A stretch of DNA of 64,000 bases from Epiperipatus broadwayi. Taxonomy: Eukaryota; Onychophora; Udeonychophora; Euonychophora; Peripatidae. Where the stretch lies: positions 2,564,396 through 2,628,395 of the forward strand of contig JAQFVV010012544.1 of the NCBI GenBank assembly GCA_028023455.1. Direction: 5' to 3'. This document shows positions 52,166 to 63,060 of the stretch, in pieces. The notes beneath the pieces are model-generated. The model did not search any database. It was not told the DNA's origin and was given only the letters and a program-made list of their open reading frames with translations. Position 1 is the first letter of the stretch, and each line of letters begins with the position of its first letter. The position numbers were made by a program, and so were the translations under genes.

Positions 52166-55034
52166 TTTCTGTTGACAATTTTTTTTAATTATTTCAATCT
52201 TTTCACTAATTAGAATTAGACTGATTATTTTATTTAAATGGAACAATAAAAGGAATGTGTCTGTCTTTTTCATTTAATTTTTTTTCCAATATTTTCCTAA
52301 CATGTTTGGTTTTTTTAATTAAATTACATAATAGAATATCAAAGATTTCTTTAACCTTTTTTGGTTCAATAATCAATCTGTACAAGATTAGTAAATTCAA
52401 TTTTTTTTTTGTTACTGACAAATCTACTTATGTGAATTTTTTTAAAAAAATTTAGTTATATAAAGCCCTTTTTGCTTCTATCAAAGCACCTTTACCTGGA
52501 TATATTTAAACCAAATAAAACATTCTTATATATTCCACTTATGCACACATATACATGCACATTCAAAATAAATACTATTAAATCAAGGAATTTCCCTTTT
52601 AACCAATTATTTTTAATTTTAAACCAATTTTGAATAACTCATCACAAGCTTACTATATCATCTATGGATGATAATCTTTTGAGGCATATGTTTCCAGTAC
52701 TACACTATAATATCATAGATCAATCTTTAAATTTAATTTCTGCTTGATTAATGTCATATCTGACCTTGCCTTTAAAAGTGGACTATTCAAGATTTCTTGC
52801 CAGATTGACTAGCACCGGTCACTATCCAATGGAGATATATCCTTCATTGGGGTTCATGCACAAAATCCAAGTGTTGCCAGTAAGGTAGGAAATCTGCCAT
52901 TAAATAGTCAGTCTTTTTGGAGGTATGGCAGAGAGCAATTACTTCTGTCAACCCAAATGACTGAACATGCTCTCCAATAAATGTTCTGCTATCAGCAAAG
53001 GTATTTCTCTAGTCATTATTGCAGCATTCATGCAGTGAGGCAAATTCATACAGGAACTGGAAACTCCTATATCCACAACCAACTTGAGGCAAGCTGTCTA
53101 AATGCAGCTGGAAGAGTCTGAATTAGAGCCAACTTGATGCAAGCTGTCCAGTACAGTCAGAAGAGTCTTACCAGAGCTCACGAGGCAGGCTACTTATTTA
53201 GATAGAAGTTAGTTCCATAACTTGCCATGACTACCTCAGCATTCAATTGTATAAACTATATTTATTCATTTTTTTTAACTAACATGTGTATATGTATTTT
53301 TTTTAACTAATAAATTGTACATGTTAATTGTTGAGTAATTTTCATTATGTGTCTGTTGGTTTGGAACCGAACCTGTAAACCTAACCAGACACAACAATTA
53401 TAATTGTACTTTTAATTATTATATCGATTTATACTAATATGTTACACGTGATATATATTTTGTAATCATATACTCTTGATAATCAACAAAATGTATGTTG
53501 CTATTTAAAAACACAATAAAAATTGATTGCATACTATAAATATTTTTATTCAAGGGTATATTAGTTAAGCAAAGGAAAATTGCCAAACCTTAAACTATAT
53601 ATATATTCTTGCACAAGACACCTGTCATTGTATCTCTACAATTTTTTTGTCACATAGCATACCTGCTATTATATTAAATCAATTGATACAAGTTTCATTT
53701 TACATAAACCTATTATATATATATACACACACATTACAGCCATAATGTAGTGCTAAATAACAGATTTTTTTGTATATTACAATGCTTTGTACTCACGTAC
53801 CATATCACAAATAAAGAAAGAGAATTAAATTAATAAAATATTGTTTGACTCTTTTTTGTGTGATAAAAACTGTAGAAATTCACAACCAATAATCAGCTGC
53901 CACTTAATTTAGTGAATTATTTATAAATCACTTGGTATTATAGATAAAACATTTTATTATTAACATGTTAAATAAATTGGTTTAACAATTTTCTATGTTA
54001 GTTGAAATGAAAGTAAACAGATTTAAAGCAATATAGCGAACTAAAAATGGTTATTTTGATTTCCTTTTACATATCCATATATTTGGCACTCCATAATCAG
54101 TGAGATGAAAGGGAAGTTAAAAACAAGTTATATCTATTACATTAAAACATTTTTCCTTTTAAGAAATCAAAAAATAAATATTTTAGTTACTTCTCATTTT
54201 TAGAACTGAAAATATAAAGTAAGTAGTATACCTATATTCGTTTATCACTTTTAATACATATTTTATCTTATTTGTAGTGATATAAAAAATATATTTTAAC
54301 ATTTTGAATTTTTATTCATCATGAAAAATATGTGATGTTTTTTAATTATATATTTCTAAAATTATAATCTCTAAAATTTGGCCAAGTGAAAATATAATTC
54401 TACTGTTTGCCAATTTCAGAAAATGGTTTGGATATCTCTACTATCTATATATGTGAATATATTAAAATGAAGACTCTTTAGAGTAAATAATGAGAACATA
54501 TGCTTTGAATTCTTTCTTTTGTATATTTCTCTTATAATATTAAGATCAACAAATGTATAAAGTAAAGAATTGAAGATTTCTTCTACTACCTGGATTATAG
54601 CTGAAGACTCCCACATAAATATCAGTATAATATTAATGTTATTAAGCAATATATGTTTACACATACACTCATATATGTACGTAAACATCTATTATATATG
54701 TACATATATATTAAGTAAAAATTTTATATGAGTAAATAATGCAAACATGTATTTTAAATCTTTTCCTGTAGATGTCTGTATGCTGATAACATCAGTATTG
54801 TACAAACATTTTGGTTGGAACACATTATTATTTAAATAGTGAAGGGTAATCAAATGATTGTTCTCGGTATGAATGTAACAATTGTTTGAATAATCTTCAC
54901 TACTTAGACAACAGCAAATATGGTTAAACTGAAACATATGTAAAATTTGATAGTATTTATAGATATGGAAGATATGGTTGTAAAATAAAGTTCATTATTA
55001 ACTTAAAAGACATGATCTGATTTTTTTAAATCCT
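52166..55034. other. AT-rich non-coding DNA with a less AT-rich patch
   Basis: 52740-53240 is less AT-rich and contains a direct repeat of about 55 bp (ccaacttgaggcaagctgtc at about 53081 and ccaacttgatgcaagctgtc at about 53131). No open frame of note. The rest is plain AT-rich DNA. Confidence 0.4.
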
Positions 55035-58000
55035 GAGAATAAATAAATTGGAAAATTCCAAATGTCAACTCCATATGTTCTTAAGGTTGTAACTGTTATT
55101 ACTGTGTATTTATTTACATAACAAATAAATGTGGATGGGCTGTTCATTAACATTCATAGTCAGACATTGTGATGAATTTAGTGGGTTTTACTTCAGAAAA
55201 CTTCATAGTTTTTCTTGTCAAATGCCAAATATATTGATGTTTCTTAAAAGTAAAATGAACAAATGTTTGGATGAATGGTCATTATTTTTATATCTACAAT
55301 TATGATAGGCAAAATTATAGTACAGCCCTCATTTTGAACCAAGCTATAAAGTTGTTAGCTAAAGAAATAGTTGGAAAATTAAAACAGATAGGCAAATAAT
55401 TTCTTGATTGCCTATCTAAGATTCCATCAATGATAACTTTCATTTAGCTAGTGATATTCAAGTGAAAAAATATTGTAGGAATTAGAAGAACTACCTAATA
55501 TTAAATGGACAATTATCAGTCTTTATGAAGTTAGAAGAAATATAAAGAAAAAATTGATTTAAAAAGATGGGCATCTACTGTACTACAAAGGCTTAAACAT
55601 TGGTAATACATGTAAAGTAGGATTCATTATATATAAAAAGTAGAATATTGTAGAGATTGATAGTATATCAGACAGGATGGCAAGGGTTCTTATTTAATTT
55701 AAAACCAGATACCAAATGCAGATAATTCATTATCACTGAGGTGAAGAAGTAGTAGATTTTTACTTGGATGTACAAACAATTTTTAATCAGACTAAAAAAT
55801 ATTTTTAAATTACCATAGTAGACTTTAATGCTAGAATTAGTAAACAAGTGAATGATGAAAATGCTGCAGGTAAATTTGGTTATAGTGATCGAAATGAGAT
55901 AGAACAGGGATCTGTGATGTTTGTGGAAAAAATAAACTTTATATTTAATTCTTTCTTTAAGAAAAATGTTAAATGGACATGGAAAAATCCAAATAAATAG
56001 ATTATATTTTGACTAATAAAAAATATGTATTTCCATATTGTTATATTCTTAATAAAAACAACATATGAAGTGATTATCAATTAGTGAGATGTAAGATACA
56101 AGTAAAAGCAAAACTAAAAACACAAAAATTACTAAGAAAAACAATATTCACAGTTGATATTCCTAATTTTCAGGCACATTCCAATGAATTTAAATTAAAA
56201 TTTGTAAATTATTTTTAAATGCATGCTTCAGATTTGAACAAATTCAATAGTGAGATAACTTGTATACTTTTAACTACTACAACAAAGTTAGGTGTTACAA
56301 AAAAGAAGCAATTGACCAGGAAAATTTTTATAGAACTAAGACAATTTATAAAGAAAAGAAATAATATGGAAATGTATAAAAATAATGCATTAAGAAGGAT
56401 TATATCTTGAATTTTGTAAAATGATGTAAAGGAATTCACAATGATATAAAAAATTATAATTGTGAAGTAGCAAAGAAAGCTATTAAAGAGAATAAAAATC
56501 TGAAGAATGTAAAGCAACATCTTGGTATTGGTAGGAAACTTATTTCTGCAATAAAAAAGCTTGAACTATTACTAAAAAAAGAAATGACATCATGAAGGTA
56601 TATAACAATAAAGAACAAGAAAAAGTACTTCCTACGACTGCTATATCTTATGAATTGCCTGGGATTTTAATAAAAGAAGTGAAGCATACAATTAAATTTA
56701 TAAAGAAGAAAAAAGCTCCAGGTAATAATGGTATTAGAATTGATATCTTAAAAAATGCAAAATGTTAGTAAAGTTATATACCAATTGACTAAATAAAAAA
56801 AAATGTACCATACAATTGGGAAAATGCAATATTAATACTAATATTTTAAAAATAAGATAAAGAAGATATTAAAAACTACACACTTATCAGTCTTTTATCA
56901 TTACCACCCACCTGTAGTGAACTTTGGATTTTAACCAATCAATCAAACAAGCTACATTTTAAAATGGTTTTAGTACAGGAGAATGTATCCAAGTTTTGAG
57001 AGATATTGTAGAAAGGATCAATGAATAAGAATTGCCATCATGCTTTGGATTTGTAGATTATGAAAAGGCATTTGCTTCTACAAGCAATTCGTTAGTGATT
57101 AAATAAGTAGGTCATCAAAGTATAGACCCAGAATATTGTCATATTTTAAAGAATATTTGTAAAAATGCAATAACACTAATTAGAGTATATAATGATAATA
57201 GATAGATTAACAATGAGAACAATGTATGAGACAATGAATCCATATCTCCAAATTTTTTGTAAAAGTTTTACAGGAACTATTTTAGGGATTAAAATACAAA
57301 GCTAAGGGAGTAAAAGGAAATAGAGACTATTTAGGTCATTTAGATTTTGCAGTTGATGTAGTTGTTTTTGCAAATAATGCTTTAGAGATCTAGAAAATAT
57401 TGCAAGAGTTACCAGATGAAAGCAAGAGTGTAAGACTAAAAGTAAATGTTAAAAAGTCTAAAGTAATGTTCAATAGATTTTCTCTAAAAAAGAAAATGGG
57501 AGTTGTTAATGATGTGATAGAAGTTAACAACTACAAATATTTGGGTCAGATTATTACTACAGATGGAAATATAATGGATAAAATTAATCATAGAATTAAA
57601 CTGGGTTGAAGTGCTTTTGATAGAAATAACTTAGTATTAAAATGAAATAAGCCTGTATGTTTGAAAAGAAAGGATTTTAATAAATGTATTTCACCAGTGC
57701 TTACATATGAATCTGAGACTTGGACATTTAACAGGAGAGCAATACAAACACTTCAGACTACTCAATGAATCATGGAAACATGTATGTTACAAGTAATAAA
57801 AAGAGATCAAAAGTTTACAGGTATGAATACAAAAGATTTACTGACATCATTATGAAATAATTAAAACTGATGTGGAGTTGGTATGGATATATTTCTAAAA
57901 GAGATGATAATGGATCGACAGATGAAATATTAAACTGGATTCTAAGAGATTGTAAAAGACCTAGAAAGAGAACATATATGAGATGAATGGTTGAAATAAG

Positions 58001-58175
58001 GAAGTATCTCGAAGTGATATGGAGAATTGAGACTAGAGATCTGAAAATATTGATTGATTTTGGCAAGATCTTCATCCTGCACTGACTGGATTGATAATGC
58101 CAGAAAAAAATAATGAGGAACTGTAAATAATGTTTAAGCAAACAAAGATTATATGTGTGTGGGGAAAAAAACACC
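55035..58175 (+). pseudogene. RTE/BovB-like LINE relic, copy 1
   Basis: Decayed endonuclease-RT protein read across frames on the plus strand. Endonuclease: DFNARI (55820-55837; the preceding Gly codon is a stop), KWTWKNPN (about 55970) and YILTNKK. RT: KKKAPGNNGI (about 56706-56735), NYTLISLLSLP (about 56873), GFVDYEKAF (57047-57073) and HLDFAVDVVVFAN (about 57336-57380), where the usual FADD box has become FAVD, losing a catalytic Asp. Connection and C-terminus: NNYKYLGQIITTDG (57527 on) and VLTYESETWTFN (about 57698). The open stretch 57400-57609 is the best preserved. The family resembles the RTE/BovB-like LINEs behind many CFDP2-like annotations. 55035-55195 is a shared repeat also seen at 44780. 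Confidence 0.75.
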
Positions 58176-58359
58176 ATTGATTTAAAAAGTGGGTGTATAT
58201 TCTACTGTAAAGATAATTAATACTTCAATTTAACAAAGATATTAAATGAAGATAATTGAGATTTACACTTTAACATGTTCTTATTATGACAATAAATTAA
58301 GTAATTTTATATAAATAAGCAGAATGCTTTTAATCAAATCAAAATTGTCAAGGGAAGTT

Positions 58360-58865
58360 TTAAAGTTGGAAATGGAAGATGATAGAAAGATAAAGATTCT
58401 TTTAGTAAATATGATTGTAGAAATGAGAGAATACAAATTGTAAAATTTGCAGAAAATAATATATATTATAATGAACTTTTTTGAAAAAGGGAAGTGGACA
58501 TGGATATATCTAAAAAAAAAGTACAGCAGAATTGAATTATATTTCTATTAGAAGAAAGTATAAATTTTAAGATTATAAAAATCTTAACAGATTCAACATA
58601 TGTAGAAATTCTCAATTAACAAGATGGAGGATACATTTTATTGCAATGATAGAGATAAAACAATTAAAAAATATAGTACTAACAATTGATAATCATAAAC
58701 TTCCAAAACCTTTCAAAGAATTTTAATTAGAATTCACAAAGCATTGTAAAATATTAATAGATGTCAGAGATGAAGACATAAGTATTCTTCTTCTAAGAAC
58801 TGCTATACAGACAGAAATAAAAAAACTGACGTTTCACCAGAAAATTTTCAATTGAGACAAACCAA
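58360..58865 (+). pseudogene. RTE-like LINE relic, copy 2, endonuclease fragment
   Basis: Frame-shifted plus-strand reading gives FFEKGKWTW (about 58478-58505), LNYIS, and a SQLTRWRIHF stretch corresponding to the SDHRLVRC-type endonuclease end. It is related to 55900-56100 but separately decayed. It probably belongs with the RT part at 59740-61670. Confidence 0.55.
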
Positions 58866-59224
58866 TATATAAAAAAAAATAAACTTATTCATGGAAAAAT
58901 TAAATCATTTTATTATAATTTATAATGTATATTTTACAAAAGTCATTTTAACAATTTGCAAACAATGCCCACTTTCTCATTTTAATGCCAATTTATAATT
59001 CAAACAAAGATAGTTATTTGTATTTTAATCCACATTCTTAAATGCTAAATAAATCGGGCATTAATATTTCAAAAAAGTGAAACATTAATATTAGAGGCAA
59101 TTTTTGTAACTATAAATTGAACCAGCTTAAATTTTCAAATAATCAAGATAAAATTATTAATTTTGATAAATTCATAAATAGATTGTGGTTGTTAAACATA
59201 ATGATGAGAATATAATTTTATTAA
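58866..59224. other. AT-rich non-coding DNA
   Basis: Nothing recognised between LINE fragments. Confidence 0.4.
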
Positions 59225-59372
59225 CATAAAATGAAGTCCACAAGGTGTTAAACGTGGGTAGAAACCAATCCCTACCTGGTATTAGAGTTGTATAGTGAAA
59301 ATTAAATTATAAAAATATTATTTATTATTGGATAGTCTCTAATCTAATGAATGACTAATAAAAATTACTAAG
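59225..59372 (+). repeat. Family Y fragment without ribozyme
   Basis: cacaaggtgttaaacgtggg, agaaaccaatccctacct and ctctaatctaatgaatgact match family Y. It lies inside the copy 2 LINE relic and is a likely later insertion. Confidence 0.7.
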
Positions 59373-59739
59373 TTCAAATATGTTACTTTGACAATTCCTA
59401 AGTAATATTTCAAGAGCATTTTTTTAATAAACTTGCAAACAATTCTTTTTTTTTTCATATTAATGTCTATCTATGGGTAAAATAGAAGATAATCATTTTT
59501 ATCTGACTCCTACATTCATAAATCATAAATAAATTGGCATTGATATAAGAAAGTGAGCAGTATATGCAAATTTGTCTAAAAAATTATTCTTTGTAAATCT
59601 GGATTGTTAATTATTAATACACTTGGATTTAATTGCCCATAAATAGTTATTAACCTTAAATATTTAATAGCTCTGTTTATTTATGGACTTGTTAAAATTA
59701 TTAAAAATGAGTGTGAAAATATTTAAAAATAATCCACTA

Positions 59740-61670
59740 AAAAAAATGAATGCCTATAGGGCTGTAAAATGAATCAAAAATAGTTAAAAGATGATATAAA
59801 AAATTATAATGCCAAGTTATCAAGAAAAGCTGTTGAAGAAAATAAAAGTCACTAAAGTATAAAATAATATCTTGCTATTATCAGTAAGTTATTTCAGCAA
59901 GGAGGAATAATATTATGAAGTATGTGGAAAAATTCTACAAAGAACTATAAAGTAATAAAGAAGATGAAAACAAAGTAAATATATATAATTATATTATCTG
60001 AATTGTCAATTATTTTCAAGGAAAAATGAAATTAGCAATGAAATCTGTGAAAAAAAGAGAATATCTTAAAATAAACAGGTGATGAAATAGAAAAACTATC
60101 ACCAAAAATAGTGCCAATTGACTTAATGATAAAGTATATTTAAAAAAATGCAATGGTAATATTAATATTGAGGATGAACAGTAATTATTAGAAATTACAT
60201 ATGTATCAATCTTTCATCAATTCTATACAAAATCCTTGCTAAAAATATTTATAATTATATCTACAGCAAACATTGGACTTGAGCAATAAAAAAAGGAAAT
60301 TGAATTTAAAACTATTTTTTCACATTCAAATATTACGAATGGTTCTACAAAAAAGTAATAAGTTGTCATTGTGATTTGGATTTGTGTAGTATGAAAAAAT
60401 AATTCACTCTATAAACATTTCCATGGTGATTAATCTTTGGCCAACCAAGATATAGATCCAAAATATTGTCACATTCTAAAAATAATTTATCAATAAGGAA
60501 CAACAATGATTATATTGTATTGTGACTGTAATAAGATTATAAAAAACAGTGCATTAAAGTATATAAGAGGAGATGTTAAAAAAATTTTAATACATATAAA
60601 GATTGATATTGATAAAAGGAATATCTTCAAAACTTTTTCTAGTTTTATAAAAAAAAACATTTTCTGGATTAAAATAAGTTAAGAAAATAAAAACATAGAA
60701 ATTATTTAAATCTATGATTTGCATGTGGCATGATTGTTTTGAAAATAATGCTTCAAAAGATCAAGAAATGCTATAAGAGATATCAGATGAAATGGCAAAA
60801 AAAGAAAATAACAATTAATAATTATGTATTAGAATAAATAAACAACTACAAAAATCTTGAAGTAAAATGAATAAAATTAACTACAGAATTAACCTTGGAA
60901 AGATGGCTTTTAATTTAAATAATTTTATTTTAAAAGAAAATATAACTGTATGTTTGGAAAGAAAGATTGGTTTTTAAATAAATTTGCAATATTTCATTTT
61001 TTATATATGGATCTGAGATAGATGTTTAAAACAAGAGCAATATAGAGCCTTCAGAACATAAATAAAATATAAAGAGACTTGAAAGAATTAAGAGATTAAA
61101 ATAAAGCTGAGCTGGATCTATTGCTAAAAAAGATACATTAGATCAGGGGTGTCCAACAAGTCGATATGATCCACCTGTCGATCGCAAAGCCATTTTTGGT
61201 TGATCGCGAGACCAATCTGGCAAGAGCTGTTCGGTAACGAGTGAAACAAATTAAGTCAAGATTTTCAAGTTGTTTTTTTTATTTTTGTTTTTGTTTTAAT
61301 TTTTTTTTTTCAATTCTAGATAGGTGAAGTCCACTAAGCCGTATCATTATTGAAAATAATATTTTTAATCTTGATTTAATGTAGCTAATTTGAATTAATA
61401 AATATTACTTATGTTGCTTTAATTCCCTCAGACATGAATTTTTTGGCCCGTTAAATAATTGTTATTTTTTACTAGGTAGATATATAAAAATAGTTTATAT
61501 TTCACGCCTCCCTTCACTTAGACTACGTCTATGACAACAAGTTGATCGCAACATATTTTAAAAATAAAAAGTAGATCTTATGAACACAAAAGTTTGCCAC
61601 CCCTGCACTAGATAAAAGGTGAATTTTTAAACTGGAATCTAATAGATTATTAAAAAAATTATATATAGGG
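59740..61670 (+). pseudogene. RTE-like LINE relic, copy 2, RT fragment
   Basis: Heavily mutated. NYICINLSSILYKILAKNIY at about 60192-60260 corresponds to the RT block around NYRPISLLS. A cognate of the GFVDYEKAF region is near 60375. ETWTF-type and ARVLNWI-type C-terminal phrases occur near 61010-61030 and 61620-61650. The hAT MITE 61144-61605 splits it: the phrase ttgctaaaaaagatacatta before it and aactggaatctaatagatta after it are contiguous in copy 1. Confidence 0.6.
61144..61605. mobile_element. hAT-type MITE with 8-bp target duplication
   Basis: Starts caggggtgtccaacaag and ends agtttgccacccctg, so the termini are CAGGGGTG...CACCCCTG. Flanks are cattagat (61136-61143) and cactagat (61606-61613), an 8-bp target-site duplication with one mismatch, as expected for hAT. 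462 bp, no transposase. Internal phrases tgatcgcgagacc and gtagatctta resemble widespread animal hAT MITEs. Confidence 0.9.
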
Positions 61671-62072
61671 TATATGAGCACAGACTTTCACACAACCCAC
61701 CATTCTCCAGTTATCTAATAACACTATACACTCAAGCACATATATGCTGAAAAGATAAATAATCACCAATATTCGTATTTCATGCTAAACCAGCTATCAT
61801 CAGTTGGTCCAGATTATCATCTCCCACACATATATACTATAAGTGCTCAGATATATATTAAGATAGACAATCTTCATAGTCTAATGGACAGGCTCCAATC
61901 TACTACACACTCCAACTCTTCAACCATCCATCCAATTGAAAATCTGATGATGGAATGCTCGAAGGCCACCCTGAAGCTGAGATTCTTGTCACACCCATGT
62001 TGAACTAAGGTCAATATGAACTCTACATGTACAGGACTAATCCATTAAATACATATGCAAGAATGGGCATGA
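61668..62072 (-). repeat. Family X repeat nested in a LINE relic
   Basis: Full-length minus-orientation copy: tRNA-like end remnant, hammerhead at 61759-61817, then the tail (ttcaaccatccatccaattg, gaaaatctgatgatggaatg, tcacacccatgttgaac). LINE-like sequence resumes after it at about 62075. Confidence 0.7.
61759..61817 (-). ncRNA. Best-preserved hammerhead ribozyme (family X)
   Basis: Minus strand: stem I AUAAUC-UGGU-CCAA, then CUGAUGA, stem II with a GCUG-GUU-UAGC core, GAAA, helix III AU-ACGA-AU, cleavage base A at 61770, then UUGG-U-GAUUAU. CCAA pairs with UUGG and AUAAUC pairs fully with GAUUAU. All conserved core bases are present. Predicted cleavage lies between 61770 and 61769. The outer stem I differs in sequence from other copies yet still pairs, which supports a real fold. 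Stem II is shortened by two outer mismatches. Confidence 0.65.
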
Positions 62073-62225
62073 AACCACATGTAAAATGGATGAAATAATG
62101 AATTTTATTGGAATAATGTGGAGAAGAAAAACCTTGTATCAAAGAAACTGGATTAATCATGAAGAGACCATCATTCTAAAATGTATTGATAATAAATGAA
62201 AATAATGGTTGATGAAAGATATATT
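62073..62225 (+). pseudogene. LINE relic copy 2, 3' tail
   Basis: gaataatgtggagaagaaaa and gaaaataatggttgatgaaa match the LINE tail at 44985-45095. It continues copy 2 after the nested family X element. Confidence 0.5.
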
Positions 62226-62329
62226 TTCTGAAAAAGGATTTAAAAGTATACGATAAAATAATGAAAAGTACAAATGCAAAAAATTAAAAATCACTGCTTA
62301 TAATACCACTGATTATGCAATTTGAATAT

Positions 62330-62650
62330 TAGAAAACTCAGGCACAAACAAATAGTTTATGTTTGATCATTGACTATTTGTAAAAGTGCTAAATTCCATT
62401 GGATTTGGGTGTATATGTTATCATTCTTTTGTCAGTTCTATAGATGATCCTTTATACGGTCATTACAAGTAAGCTAAAATTAAAAGTGGTGTTAGAGTAC
62501 AGTAAATTATGTGTATGTGGTTAAAAAAGTTTTTAAAAATATCAATGAATATGAATTATCATTTTCTTTTTGATTTGTAGACATTAAAATGAGATTTGAT
62601 TCTATAACCATTTTGATAGTGATTTAAGCTTTAAAATGTATACCCATGGT
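62330..62650 (+). pseudogene. LINE relic copy 3, RT fragment
   Basis: Frame-shifted reading gives NEYELSFSF followed by a VD-x-K-MRFDSI stretch (about 62541-62600), the block equivalent to GFVDYEKAF of copy 1, preceded by a remnant of the LLS...LYK block near 62425. Too short and broken for more. Confidence 0.5.
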
Positions 62651-62862
62651 ATAGTAAAACTCTGGAAACATTTATACGTATATTTACAGTTGTAGTACTA
62701 ATATCATTAGGTTCTTTATTACTTTTTACAATGCTTTTTACAAACCACTATTGATGGTTTCGATTACCCCAGCAATCTTCTTCAGAATGATAATAAAAAC
62801 AATACTAATACATGTATACAAATATACATGAACATGTAATTTTACATTATATATATATTGTA
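62651..62862. other. AT-rich non-coding DNA
   Basis: Short spacer with an (AT)n run at its right end; nothing recognised. Confidence 0.4.
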
Positions 62863-63060
62863 CCAAACCCCGGGTCCACCTTGACGGCCCACCAGTGGAT
62901 GCTCCGGGGATGGTTCGCTTGCGCCCACGTTGGGCGCCAAAGCGTAACCAAAACACTCGAGCCAGCCACGTTGGCGCCAAAAGCTGTAACCAAAATCCCC
63001 GAACCCGTCCACCCTGATGGCTCCAAAGGTGGTAACCAACCTTCCATCACCCCTCCAACT
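62863..63060 (-). repeat. GC-rich LTR end with duplicated tRNA-Lys PBS
   Basis: On the minus strand, TGGCGCCCAACGTGGGC (62939-62923) closely matches the primer-binding site complementary to tRNA-Lys, and TGGCGCCAACGTGGC (62979-62965) is a second, slightly shorter copy. Each follows a TTTTGGTTAC(A)GCTTT phrase, and GGTTACA is the end of the LTR-like repeat. The junction is therefore duplicated with a period of about 40 bp. Overlapping frames of 72-106 codons reflect the GC-richness and repeats and show no domain. Confidence 0.55.
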
